In this document: piece after piece, positions 36,608-45,678 of the stretch | Position numbering within the stretch: the stretch's first letter is position 1 | How the letters are laid out: each line of letters starts with the position of its first letter | Notes under the pieces: model-generated | Database searches by the model: none | What the model saw: the letters and a program-made list of their open reading frames with translations, nothing else | What the model was told of the DNA's origin: nothing | Source: Parashewanella sp049608225 | GTDB taxonomy: Bacteria > Pseudomonadota > Gammaproteobacteria > Enterobacterales > Shewanellaceae | DNA length: 64,000 nucleotides | NCBI GenBank assembly: GCA_049608225.1 | Contig: JBMYXI010000002.1 | Span: 52,917 to 116,916, forward strand | Direction: 5' to 3' | Made by a program: the position numbers and the translations under genes

Positions 36608-37093
36608 TCATTCAAGATCAAGCGGCTCTGGTGACAAGATGATCCCTGTGTTGTCGGCATAAATATGATCACCCGGCAAAAACGTTACCCCACCAAAATT
36701 TACCGGAACATCCACTTCACCTACAGCTTGATCATCGGCACCAATAGGAATAGACGCTAAAGCTTGAATACCTAAATCAAGTTCATCCAACGCGTCAACA
36801 TCACGAACACAGCCGTAAACCACGACGCCTTCCCAATTATTGGCGACCGCAAGATCACCAAGTTCAGCACCGAAAATTGCGCGCCTTAATGAGCCGCCAC
36901 CATCAACCAATAATACTTTTCCGGTACCGTCTTCAGATAAGGTATTGCTGATCAATCCATTGTCTTCAAAACATTTGACCGTGACAATTGATCCACCAAA
37001 TGAACTGCAACCACCGTAATTGCTAAACATTGGCTCGACAACATCGACCACATCTAAATACATATCACACAACTCTGAGGTGTTGTATTCCAT
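36608..37093 (-). CDS. rraA: RNase E activity regulator A
   Basis: 161-residue RraA, which binds the C-terminal scaffold of RNase E and inhibits it. The sequence MEYNTSELCDMYLDVVDVVE, GGGSLRRAIFGAELGDLAVANNWEGVVVYGCVRDVD and GVTFLPGDHIYADNTGIILS match the family along its full length. The same fold is shared with 4-hydroxy-4-methyl-2-oxoglutarate aldolases, but length and start favour RraA. Single gene with terminator. Confidence 0.93.
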   Translation of the reverse strand: MEYNTSELCDMYLDVVDVVEPMFSNYGGCSSFGGSIVTVKCFEDNGLISNTLSEDGTGKVLLVDGGGSLRRAIFGAELGDLAVANNWEGVVVYGCVRDVDALDELDLGIQALASIPIGADDQAVGEVDVPVNFGGVTFLPGDHIYADNTGIILSPEPLDLE

Positions 37094-37462
37094 CTTGATG
37101 CTCCTAGAAATAATCCTGCTTCAACTGGTTGTCAGTATACATTTAAAATGCAGCCAGTCGCCATCATAAAGCGTTTCATTATTTGATTAACTTCAATTAT
37201 CTTTAACATTAATGAGTTAACCTTAAGCTTACCAATAAAATAGCACGCTGCCTTTTAGTCAATACATATTGGTCGTTTTTTGTCACCTTGTGCACAATTA
37301 TTTTACAAATATGACCAACGTCATTAATTTACGTATTTTTATTACGAACTTTAGCGTGAATTTGGTAGCATTGTTGTCAGTTAAACAATATTAAATAAAT
37401 TGCTCAAGGGGCATGGATCCCCCGCTTTGCTTTTGGAAGGCATGAGCGCAATGAGGTGTCTG
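37094..37462. other. Intergenic region between rraA and the YgjV-like gene
   Basis: Holds the divergent promoters. I see one inverted pair, TTGGTC (37269-37274) and GACCAA (37313-37318), 38 bases apart, and AT-rich sequence typical of promoters. An open reading frame could extend upstream to 37400, but without a strong ribosome binding site. No RNA gene recognised. Confidence 0.4.
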
Positions 37463-37705
37463 ATGGAAGCGTTAAATATGATTGAAATAATTGGTTACAT
37501 GGCGTCAGTAATGGTAGCAATATCACTAATGATGAAAGATATTGTTTGGTTAAGATGCCTAAACTTTGTCGGATGTAGCTTATTTGTTGTTTATGGTGTT
37601 TCTATTGACGCTTGGCCTGTTGCAGGGATGAATGCTTTTGTTGCCTGTATTAATATTTATCATTTAGCCAAATTGGTTCGCAGTAAAAAACCTGCAACGG
37701 CATAA
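37463..37705 (+). CDS. YgjV-like inner-membrane protein
   Basis: About 80 residues from ATG 37463, chosen because GAGGTG lies six bases upstream; other in-frame starts exist at 37400, 37442 and 37478. Three transmembrane helices: IIGYMASVMVAISLMM, LRCLNFVGCSLFVVYGVSI and AGMNAFVACINIYHLAKLV. The motifs match the Imp-YgjV family (half of E. coli YgjV), related to SWEET/PQ-loop-type small transporters. Function unknown. Confidence 0.75.
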   Translation: MEALNMIEIIGYMASVMVAISLMMKDIVWLRCLNFVGCSLFVVYGVSIDAWPVAGMNAFVACINIYHLAKLVRSKKPATA

Positions 37706-37916
37706 TTGCCTCCTCGCAATGCTATATTAAAGCTGAAGTGGTTTATATAAATCACTTCAGCACGCCTCACAATCTGCCAACTTCCCCCGAATACAAGTAG
37801 CAAGTGCAACGACGCGCCACCTAAAATCGTATAATATATAATCAACCGAGATAACTATTTCACGCCAACTTGTTGCAAAATAAAACGATTATTCCCCAAA
37901 CCTCTGGTTAACCTAT

Positions 37917-38924
37917 ATGGCTAGCACACCTGTACAAGCATCAGCAAGCACAGCAGATAATTGGCCTTCATACTTGAATCAAGCAGCACAAGTACTCACT
38001 CGTAATGTAGCAACTTCAGGCCTTATAGGATGGCAAATAGGCACTGTTGCCACCGCGGGAACAGGTGCAATTCCAGGTGCAGCAATTGGGGCAGCTGGTG
38101 GCGTATTAAAGACCTTTATTGAATTAGGCGCTGAATCGATGAAGAATCGAAGCCTTACATTAAAGCATCACGAAAGAAAAGTCGATGCAGCGGTATTTGC
38201 CGCAAAACTAGCCATATCGGGAGGCACTGCAGGCATAATTTCAAGCTCAGGTAACACAATGGAGGTCGTTTCTCGCGCAGCCATAGGCTTGATCGGCGGG
38301 GCAGCCGCATCTGGGGCGAGTACTGCCGCAAGAATAGGCTTAGACACCGCTGGGGTAAAAAGACAAGATGTGCGTTTTGTTGTGATTACCGCCGCCTCAT
38401 TAGCGGGTGCGTGGTTGACCATGCGAACATTATTACCGAAAACGGCAGCAAGTGATGGCGATGAGTTTGAACGGAGAGATGGGGAAACAGAACAAGACAG
38501 TAGTAGTTCATTTCCAATGTCATCGACGTCTTCAGTTCCGTCTTCTACTCCTACCCCAGCTTCACCCCCTACAACTGCTTACCCCACTCCCACGATAGAG
38601 CCAGACTTTCCCCCTCCACCACCAATTCCTCCTGCAACTATCGCAGGAGTCGCCGCTGTCGGCGCAGGCATTTGTTTATGCGTGATCATTGTTTGCGGCA
38701 TTGTTATCTACGCAAAAGTCAAAGACGCAAAAGCTGCCAGAGAACTCAATGAACAAGTCGAACGGGCGCAACAGTCAAGCTTGGAACCGCTTGGTCGAAC
38801 TCAGCTAGAACAAGTCGTTGAAGAAAATGGCGGTGAACTAACCACACCACCAAATGATTTGCCAACTGAATCTCTTCCCCCAGCACAGCCTTACCCCGCA
38901 GTGACTAACCAACCAACCTCGTAG
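37917..38924 (+). CDS. Lineage-specific membrane protein with proline-rich FPPPP motif
   Basis: 335 residues, no recognised family. Layout: polar start MASTPVQASASTADNW; glycine/alanine-rich hydrophobic region (about 30-180) with GIGAAGG-type zippers; a Ser/Thr/Pro-rich linker (about 190-240) containing DFPPPPPIPP at residues 230-239; one strong transmembrane helix (about 242-267, AVGAGICLCVIIVCGIVIYA); then a charged, probably disordered tail ending in a Pro-rich stretch. DFPPPP matches the core of motifs that bind EVH1 domains of eukaryotic Ena/VASP proteins. No clear Shine-Dalgarno. It could be a surface or secreted host-interaction protein, but that is inference. Confidence 0.65.
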   Translation: MASTPVQASASTADNWPSYLNQAAQVLTRNVATSGLIGWQIGTVATAGTGAIPGAAIGAAGGVLKTFIELGAESMKNRSLTLKHHERKVDAAVFAAKLAISGGTAGIISSSGNTMEVVSRAAIGLIGGAAASGASTAARIGLDTAGVKRQDVRFVVITAASLAGAWLTMRTLLPKTAASDGDEFERRDGETEQDSSSSFPMSSTSSVPSSTPTPASPPTTAYPTPTIEPDFPPPPPIPPATIAGVAAVGAGICLCVIIVCGIVIYAKVKDAKAARELNEQVERAQQSSLEPLGRTQLEQVVEENGGELTTPPNDLPTESLPPAQPYPAVTNQPTS

Positions 38925-39130
38925 CTTTTGCTTGATTTGGTAAACATGAGTTAAAACAGCAATTAATTCATGTTTACCAAAGCAATAAAGAAACACAATC
39001 AAGTCACTATAAATCAATGCGTTACATAAAAGTAAAAAACAGAAACTTAATTTCATTCTTTGAGTTGATCATTTTGCTTATGCTATTATCTGCCTCCTTT
39101 CCTTAGTGTTATCAGTTTTAAGGCAACAGC

Positions 39131-40498
39131 ATGATCAATAACGGTCTTTCTAGTATTGAAAAGAAAGTAGCATTCTCTCTCGCCAGTGTATTTGGCTTGA
39201 GGATGATGGGCTTATTTATGATCATGCCCGTATTTGCACTATATGGTCAGCACCTTACTGGCTTCTCGCCATTATGGGTCGGCATCGCTATCGGAGCCTA
39301 TGGCTTAACCCAAGCACTATTGCAAATCCCCATGGGCATTTTGTCTGATAAAATCGGCCGTAAACCAGTCATACTCGGTGGTTTATGTTTATTTGCCATC
39401 GGCAGTGTCATTGCAGCTATGGCTGACAGTATTTATTGGGTGGTCGCAGGTCGTGCGATACAAGGCATGGGCGCGATTGCCGCCGCCATTTTAGCACTGG
39501 CAGCCGATTTAACTCGCGACGATCAACGCACTAAAGTGATGGCTTTTATTGGCATGTTTATTGGCTTTTCTTTTGCCTTAGCCTTACTAGTCGGCCCTAT
39601 TGTCGCCCAGCACCTCGGACTGGCTGGCGTGTTCATGTTAACGGCTTTTTTTGCGGTTATCGGCATGGTCATTGTTCACTTTTTTGTACCTGCGCCAGTC
39701 ACGCATGCACCAAAAGGTGACACCTTAGCCGCCCCCGCTCGCTTGAAAGCCATGTTAAAAGATCCACAGCTTATTCGTTTAGATGCGGGTATTTTTATTC
39801 TACATTTAACGCTCACAGCCGTTTTTGTAGCGCTACCTTTTGTATTAGTTGATGCAGGATTTACCAAAGAACAACATTGGAAACTGTACTTCCCGACCTT
39901 TATCGGCGCGTTCTTGTTAATGGTGCCCTTGATCATTGTTGGCGTAAAAAAGAAAAACACCAAAGCCACCTTTCAAATTTCATTGGCGATCATGATGGTC
40001 GCATTAGCGTTACTCGCGATCTCAGCAAATCACTTATGGGTCATTGCGTTAGCGGTTTTATTATTTTTTACCGCGTTTAATTATTTAGAAGCCTCTCTAC
40101 CAAGCCTCATTGCTAAGTTTTGTCCTGCTGGTGATAAAGGTTCTGCTATGGGCGTGTATTCAACCAGCCAATTTTTAGGTGCATTTTGTGGCGGTATGCT
40201 TGGGGGCAGCATTTATCAGTTTGTTGGCGCACAAGGAGTATTTATTTTAGCTTTGGTTTTAATGACTTTTTGGCTAGTATTAACCTTAGGCATGAAAAAC
40301 CCAGTGCTACTGAAAAGTTACACTTTGAATGCAAATATCAAGGATAACCAACAAGCAAAAGTCCTTGCCTCAGAGCTGTCAGCGGTATCTGGCGTTGTTG
40401 AAGCCATTTTAATCGCTGAAGAGCAAGCTGCCTATCTCAAGGTGAACGACGAATTTGATTTATCTGCTGCCCGAGCAGTGTTAGCAACGGTGGATTAA
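39131..40498 (+). CDS. yajR: MFS transporter, YajR type
   Basis: 455 residues with 12 transmembrane helices and the MFS loop motif GILSDKIGRKPVILGG between helices 2 and 3. The C-terminal ~60 residues (TLNANIKDNQQAKVLASELS onward) form a ferredoxin-like soluble domain, as in E. coli YajR (the YAM domain). Substrate unknown; probable drug/H+ antiporter. It is directly upstream of ssb, an order common in Shewanella and Vibrio. Confidence 0.87.
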   Translation: MINNGLSSIEKKVAFSLASVFGLRMMGLFMIMPVFALYGQHLTGFSPLWVGIAIGAYGLTQALLQIPMGILSDKIGRKPVILGGLCLFAIGSVIAAMADSIYWVVAGRAIQGMGAIAAAILALAADLTRDDQRTKVMAFIGMFIGFSFALALLVGPIVAQHLGLAGVFMLTAFFAVIGMVIVHFFVPAPVTHAPKGDTLAAPARLKAMLKDPQLIRLDAGIFILHLTLTAVFVALPFVLVDAGFTKEQHWKLYFPTFIGAFLLMVPLIIVGVKKKNTKATFQISLAIMMVALALLAISANHLWVIALAVLLFFTAFNYLEASLPSLIAKFCPAGDKGSAMGVYSTSQFLGAFCGGMLGGSIYQFVGAQGVFILALVLMTFWLVLTLGMKNPVLLKSYTLNANIKDNQQAKVLASELSAVSGVVEAILIAEEQAAYLKVNDEFDLSAARAVLATVD

Positions 40499-40569
40499 TC
40501 AAGACTAAGCGCGTACTATAGCCGTTACGCAAGTAAGCAATAATTTTTACAAAGTATCAGGAGATATTA

Positions 40570-41163
40570 ATGGCCAGTCGTGGTGTTAATAAGGTAATTT
40601 TGGTTGGTAATTTAGGTCAGGATCCAGAAGTCCGCTACATGCCAAATGGTGGCGCTGTGGCAAACTTTACGATTGCCACTTCTGAAACATGGAAAGATAA
40701 GCAATCAGGTGAACAAAAAGAACGTACTGAATGGCACAGAATTGTGATTTATCAGCGTTTAGCTGAAATTGCGGGTGAGTACCTTAAAAAGGGTTCTAAA
40801 GTTTTCATCGAAGGTCGTTTGCAAACACGCAAATGGCAAAATCAGCAAGGGCAAGATCAGTACACAACTGAGATCATTGCCAATGAAATGCAAATGCTTG
40901 ATAGCCGTAATGCCGGTATGGGTGGTCAACCATCTCAAGGTGGTTATGGTCAACAGCAAAACCAAGGTGGTTACAACGCACCACAGCAGCAAAAACCAGC
41001 TTATCAACAAGCGCCTCAGCAACAAGCACCACAACAGTCTTATCAGCAAGCACCGCAGCAACAAGCTGCTCCTAAGCCTGCTCAATCGGCGCCTCAGCAA
41101 GCCCCACAGCAGAACTTTACCCCGAATTTAGATGACGGTTGGGACGACGACATTCCGTTCTAG
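40570..41163 (+). CDS. ssb: Single-stranded DNA-binding protein
   Basis: 197 residues. The OB fold (MASRGVNKVILVGNLGQDPE ... RKWQNQQGQDQYTTEIIANE) is followed by a Gln/Pro-rich linker (about 118-185) and the acidic partner-binding tip DDDIPF. It coats ssDNA in replication and repair and recruits partners by the tip. CAGGAGA precedes the ATG. The linker is encoded by CAA/CAG-rich DNA. Confidence 0.98.
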   Translation: MASRGVNKVILVGNLGQDPEVRYMPNGGAVANFTIATSETWKDKQSGEQKERTEWHRIVIYQRLAEIAGEYLKKGSKVFIEGRLQTRKWQNQQGQDQYTTEIIANEMQMLDSRNAGMGGQPSQGGYGQQQNQGGYNAPQQQKPAYQQAPQQQAPQQSYQQAPQQQAAPKPAQSAPQQAPQQNFTPNLDDGWDDDIPF

Positions 41164-41192
41164 AACACGTCACATCTAACTTTTATTACTTT

Positions 41193-41222
41193 AAACCCAG
41201 CCCTGCGCTGGGTTTAACTTTT
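41193..41222 (+). terminator. Terminator of ssb
   Basis: AAACCCAGC, 5-nt loop, GCTGGGTTT followed by a T-rich stretch, 30 bases after the stop. Confidence 0.8.
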
Positions 41223-41331
41223 ATTACAACCGATTAGCCTAAATCGTCTATATTTGATCATTATTATTGAATTGCAATATGCCAACTCATTTCTATTGGT
41301 ATAGTTTGTTAAAACTAAACGGAGAAATATA

Positions 41332-42198
41332 ATGACAAGGGCAGTCACATGTAACAAATTAACCGTTTTTACTTTGGTATTTATTGCGTTTTCTTCGCTC
41401 GCTCAAGTACCAAAATCAAAAATTATCAGTATTGCCGATCCCATGATCCAGCACCTTTCTCAAGATGTTAACTACGACTGCTTAGGCATTTCTCGTTCTG
41501 CTTTTTCACAGGCATTGTCGAAGGGAAAGAATGTCTGTCAATCACAGCTATCTAACACCATTAAACAACAGGATATTAATCGCTCTTTGGAGCAGTACAC
41601 CAGTTGCGTCACACAACAACTACAACAACATTTTGATATTGCTGAAAGTAAATTAGAACGATGCGATCAACAAGCAGACGATTACACAACATCAATGCGT
41701 GCTTCAGAAGCAACCGCTAGCCCTGAAGATACATCAATGAGAGCGGCAGACACGACAACTAACTCTGAAGAAACATCTACTAGTTTGTCAATAGAGCTGA
41801 TGACACAGATCAACAATGCGATGAAGCTTCATGCAGAATTTTCAGATATCGATGATGTCACTCTTCCCCTTTACCCCGATCACCATATTGTCAGTCACTT
41901 TCCTGATGGAATGAAGTCTGTCAGTGCAATTAATGGGTTGCCCGTGACAGTTATTGCTACAGATCATTTCATAGAAAACGTGATCAAATTTTATGAAAGA
42001 GAGCTGCATGGATTTTCCAAATTTCCTGTTGAGCACGGGGTGATATTTATGGAATCTGCACCCAAAGATTTTGATTTATTTCGTCATTTTTCTCTCTACC
42101 TCAACACTCCTCATGTGCTAATAGAAGATATGCGCCCTTCTAAGGTCGCCCGCATCGAAGCAAATACCAAAATAGAAATTAGCTATCGCAAAGACTAA
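41332..42198 (+). CDS. Secreted protein of unknown function
   Basis: 288 residues with a signal peptide (hydrophobic LTVFTLVFIAFSSLA, cleavage near residue 25). Mature region: a Cys-containing helical part (C43, C61, C85, C98 by count), a Ser/Thr-rich spacer with a twofold MRAxxxT...EE/EDT repeat (about 120-150), and a globular C-terminal domain of ~130 residues. No recognised family. GGAG lies just upstream of the ATG. It is between ssb and the 1018-residue gene, both accessory looking. Confidence 0.7.
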   Translation: MTRAVTCNKLTVFTLVFIAFSSLAQVPKSKIISIADPMIQHLSQDVNYDCLGISRSAFSQALSKGKNVCQSQLSNTIKQQDINRSLEQYTSCVTQQLQQHFDIAESKLERCDQQADDYTTSMRASEATASPEDTSMRAADTTTNSEETSTSLSIELMTQINNAMKLHAEFSDIDDVTLPLYPDHHIVSHFPDGMKSVSAINGLPVTVIATDHFIENVIKFYERELHGFSKFPVEHGVIFMESAPKDFDLFRHFSLYLNTPHVLIEDMRPSKVARIEANTKIEISYRKD

Positions 42199-42362
42199 CG
42201 TGCTGCTCTCAATTAGATTTTTGATTTGCTGAAGTTAATTTTTTTAAGTTAAACAAAAAAGGAAATCGACGCTGAAATTCCCACTAAAGTACATGTTTAA
42301 AAACCAGAAAGCTGACTAGAAACTGTCAAGCCATAGGATAAATTTGTCGCTGTTTTATTGTC

Positions 42363-45300
42363 ATGTTACCAATGAATAAACATGAATATTATCCTATTGA
42401 TATGAGTCTAATTCGGTTACTTTCTAACTCAGCAGAGCCTTCATACAGTCAATTGAATGGTCCTGATTCAATTCAACAAGCTTTCATAGAAGCAGCTCAA
42501 GACAGTAAAAAAATCCAGTTGAAAGGCCTTTTAACAAAGCATCCAAAATTTGATCTCACATTCGAAGTCGATGATGAACCCTTTCTCTTCTATCTTGCCC
42601 GTTCACATCAATATGAAATGCTGTCAAATTGTATCCGACACTGTCTAAAATCAAGTCAAGATATTACTCAAGTAAACGAACACAATGAAAACTTGCTGCA
42701 CTTACTGTTTAAACAGTACTTGCAAAATTCTAGTGCTCAGGCCGATCTTATCTTGTTATTGTTACCTCATATAAGCTTGACGTCAGAAGACGATAAACGG
42801 CAGCAACCTATTGAATTTGCCTTAAGAGCAGAATGGGATAACCAGCCCGAACTTCGAATGCGAGTGCTACAGCATTTAGAAACCGAGACACGAGATAATC
42901 CTTGTTATGTTCGAGACGATTGTCTATTAATTTTTTTAGCCGAACACCCCGATCTTTACAGCGAAGAAATACTGGATCAGGTCGCAGAGGTCGATGGACT
43001 CGCTGTCAGTAGTAGTTATTTAGTGATATTTAGAGCACACGATGAGTTAATGAAATTTATCCAAGATGCAGAGTCTAGCCCCGAAAGCATGCTGAACCCT
43101 GAGTTTCATCCGACCATTGCGGAGGGTTCCCCTCTAGCAATGGCCGTTGATTATAGCTCGTCCACGAAATTATTTGCAGCTACACCTGATGTATCAACAT
43201 CAGATTCTTCAGTTCTACCGTCAGAACAACTCCCGCTCCCAGCTCCCCGAAAGAGCAAGCTTAAGGTTAACTTCAAAAAGCACAAAAAAGTTATTGAAAA
43301 TTTCGTTATGCATAATGTATTAGGCAGACGACGACGCAGTGACGAAGGAGAACTTCTGTTAAACCGCGAAGCAATTGCCCATATGGCAAGAACACAGGCC
43401 GCTTTTGAACCAGTTCGACTTCTCAAACCATCAGAAAGAGAAAAAACGCTCAAAAAAATCAAAGCAATCCGAGCACAAATCGTAGCACAAAGACACAAAG
43501 AATCTTTGAGCGATGAGTTACGACTACAACGTCAACACTATCGCGTAAAATCCAGAAACCAACGAAGACAATCGAATTTGTCCACAATATCACCGCCAAC
43601 ATCTCCAATGTCAATGATACTAACGCCACCATCAAGTCCTGGTTCAATGACCGAAGTAGCGCCCTTGATTTCCTTTCTCCCTGTACCTGAATCGCATCAT
43701 TGTCCCTCACCTGATATTTGTCATCGTCAGAATCCATATATTTATTCTGTTGAAGAACGAGAAAGCATAAAAGAAAAATGGAAAAACGCAGCTAAGCTGG
43801 CCATCATTCACCAAAAGCAACAGGCAACTGCAGCACGCCTAGCTAAAGAGAGACACGCGAAAACTGAAGCTGGATCCACGCGCTCATTATCTCAGTCAAG
43901 TCAATGTAGTGAACCATCTGAGCCAATCATCCATTTTGCTGAAACAAAGTTAAAAGAACAACACCAACAAAGGTCGAAAGAAATAAAAGCAGAAGTTACA
44001 GCACTACAGGAAAAAGCAAAAGACAAAGCCCAAGCACATCAGCAACAACTCTCGCCTCGAGAAGGCAGATCATTTGAGTTACCTCCAACCCATGTTGAGA
44101 TTTCACAACAAGTTCAAGTAGAAGAGCCAAATGTCATTGAAGAACAGGCTAAAGCACTGGATGAACTCACCACTAAGCTCAACAGCTTCGACTTAGGCGA
44201 TGAATTAGGCGCGGCCAACGACATTGCGAATGCCGCTGCCATGATTGTACAGTTAGCCTCCAATCTTGATACACTCAAAACTTGGGATGAAGCGCACATT
44301 ATTCAAACTCTTGAGCAAGTAAAAAATGTCGCGACAACCGCACTTTCGACCTCTTCTGCAACGGCGAAGTTCCTCGGTCTAGTGTCGCCCCAGACACTGA
44401 AAGAAGTTTTTTTTGATATTGCGGGCGGCATTGCTGCCGTTTCTGAGCTCGTCAACACCTTAGATTCTTTGAAAGAAGCAATAGTTGACATAGCAAGAGT
44501 CATTAAGTACGCCATAGCTAAACATTCAAAATCGAGTGAAGAGTTAGAAGAGCTAGCAGAATTAAACATTCAGGACATCTGCTTAACTGGTGCCAATATT
44601 GCCAAAAATATTTTTGCCGCGGTAAAGTGCCTATTAAAAGCAACAAATGACTTATTGAAGTTAACGGATACCGTGTCAGTAGGTCTTAGTAAAGCAATTC
44701 CGGGACTGAGTATTGTTGTTCATTTATTAGATATTGCTCGAAGCACAGTCACCATAGGCGATCGTATTTTTTATTTAGCCGAACTGACCGAAATGCATGC
44801 TCGTTTTGTCGATTATTTTCCGGACTACTTTAACTTAACCGATGTGATTGATGAAGATGGTCAAGTACTCAGACACAATCTCCAACAATTTGCTTTTGAA
44901 TACAATCCATTACAGACACTTAACGAAGCTGAAATATTCGAAGCACAACGTTTTGCTCTGACTGTTTTCCTTGAAGAAAACTGCAGAAAGCAACTAATTA
45001 GAGCATTTTTTAACGCTTCCTTAAGTGTCACAAAAATTACGGGAGAGGGATTAAAGCTCGGTGGCGTATCAAGCGGTGCCGCTATTGGTGTCAGTGTCGG
45101 CGCTATAGCGGTCAGCGCAGGCGCTAAATTATTAAGGTACCTCAAACAGGAATACCACAATTTAAGAGATGACGATCACTCATCTGACGCCAAACATTTA
45201 CAAAAATGCCGCATGATTGAAGTTATGATCAAACAATTAACGCTTTTCCTTGATCAAGACTTTGCGGATGACTCCCAAATAGAAAAATATCTAGCCCAAT

Positions 45301-45419
45301 ATGCTGAACTAAAAATGTTTTTCTACGCTGCAGGATTCAAAATATCAGATATTAAAGGCAAAAAAATGGACGACAGCATGCTTAAACTTATTTACAAAAA
45401 ATTAGGCCAACGAGAGTAA
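42363..45419 (+). CDS. Large multidomain protein, possibly an effector
   Basis: 1018 residues, no recognised family. Layout: residues 1-210 are ankyrin-like helical hairpins (AFIEAAQDSKKIQLKGLLTK; NENLLHLLFKQYL); 300-450 are basic and disordered with many Ser-Pro/Thr-Pro sites (STISPPTSP, TPPSSPGS); 460-590 are charged coiled coil; 600-960 are helical with hydrophobic segments, including GGVSSGAAIGVSVGAIAVSAG near 940; the end is soluble. There is no signal peptide and no clear Shine-Dalgarno, and ATG 42375 is a possible alternative start. The composition suggests a eukaryote-directed effector; secretion is unproven. The rnpB terminator remnant follows. Confidence 0.7.
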   Translation: MLPMNKHEYYPIDMSLIRLLSNSAEPSYSQLNGPDSIQQAFIEAAQDSKKIQLKGLLTKHPKFDLTFEVDDEPFLFYLARSHQYEMLSNCIRHCLKSSQDITQVNEHNENLLHLLFKQYLQNSSAQADLILLLLPHISLTSEDDKRQQPIEFALRAEWDNQPELRMRVLQHLETETRDNPCYVRDDCLLIFLAEHPDLYSEEILDQVAEVDGLAVSSSYLVIFRAHDELMKFIQDAESSPESMLNPEFHPTIAEGSPLAMAVDYSSSTKLFAATPDVSTSDSSVLPSEQLPLPAPRKSKLKVNFKKHKKVIENFVMHNVLGRRRRSDEGELLLNREAIAHMARTQAAFEPVRLLKPSEREKTLKKIKAIRAQIVAQRHKESLSDELRLQRQHYRVKSRNQRRQSNLSTISPPTSPMSMILTPPSSPGSMTEVAPLISFLPVPESHHCPSPDICHRQNPYIYSVEERESIKEKWKNAAKLAIIHQKQQATAARLAKERHAKTEAGSTRSLSQSSQCSEPSEPIIHFAETKLKEQHQQRSKEIKAEVTALQEKAKDKAQAHQQQLSPREGRSFELPPTHVEISQQVQVEEPNVIEEQAKALDELTTKLNSFDLGDELGAANDIANAAAMIVQLASNLDTLKTWDEAHIIQTLEQVKNVATTALSTSSATAKFLGLVSPQTLKEVFFDIAGGIAAVSELVNTLDSLKEAIVDIARVIKYAIAKHSKSSEELEELAELNIQDICLTGANIAKNIFAAVKCLLKATNDLLKLTDTVSVGLSKAIPGLSIVVHLLDIARSTVTIGDRIFYLAELTEMHARFVDYFPDYFNLTDVIDEDGQVLRHNLQQFAFEYNPLQTLNEAEIFEAQRFALTVFLEENCRKQLIRAFFNASLSVTKITGEGLKLGGVSSGAAIGVSVGAIAVSAGAKLLRYLKQEYHNLRDDDHSSDAKHLQKCRMIEVMIKQLTLFLDQDFADDSQIEKYLAQYAELKMFFYAAGFKISDIKGKKMDDSMLKLIYKKLGQRE

Positions 45420-45450
45420 CAAGGTAAATTAAACGAAAAAGAAAGTAATC

Positions 45451-45470
45451 AAAAGCCCTGAGTAGGGCAT
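45451..45470 (-). terminator. Displaced native rnpB terminator
   Basis: Minus strand: GCCCT, loop ACTC, AGGGC then TTTTG. It follows the displaced rnpB 3' fragment as the native terminator would, and may now serve only weakly for the gene on the plus strand. Confidence 0.6.
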
Positions 45471-45477
45471 TTGAAAA

Positions 45478-45563
45478 GAATTGTTGAGTTGGCGCTATAA
45501 GCCGGGTTCTGTTCTGTCTTGCGACAGCGACAATCATTCGTCTAGGCCTGCAATCGCTCGCAG
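45478..45563 (-). pseudogene. Displaced 3' end of rnpB (attL side)
   Basis: Reads ATAAGCCGGGTTCTGT ... CATTCGTCTAGGCCTGCAAT (complement strand), the conserved 3' end of bacterial RNase P RNA, but no remaining RNA lies beyond it. The 29-bp block 45535-45563 recurs at 51538-51566 with three differences, and TCTAGGCCTGCAAT (45541-45554) is identical in both. The short CTGTC-ttgc-GACAG hairpin is E. coli-like, so this is probably the original chromosomal end pushed away by island insertion. Confidence 0.88.
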
Positions 45564-45619
45564 CAACTGGCTTTCAGAGCTTCATCTGGTACATAGTGAT
45601 ATATATAATTTTTAAGTAG

Positions 45620-45651
45620 TGTACCACTCTGTGTGCCAAGTTGTGTACCAC
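45620..45651 (+). promoter_or_regulatory. Left-end integrase arm-type sites
   Basis: TGTACCAC, TGTGCCAA and TGTACCAC start at 45620, 45632 and 45644, exactly 12 bases apart. The right end has the same octamers and period at 51398-51429, in the same orientation. This is what arm-type binding sites of a tyrosine integrase look like; binding itself is inferred. Confidence 0.7.
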
Positions 45652-45678
45652 CTGTGTAGTAGTAATTTAGAATCACAA

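Noticed and set aside
40759..41131. Long frames in both other readings of ssb
   Set aside because: Caused by CAA/CAG-rich linker codons; ssb is clearly the real gene.
45478..45563. A second functional rnpB
   Set aside because: Only the 3' end is present; the catalytic core is absent.
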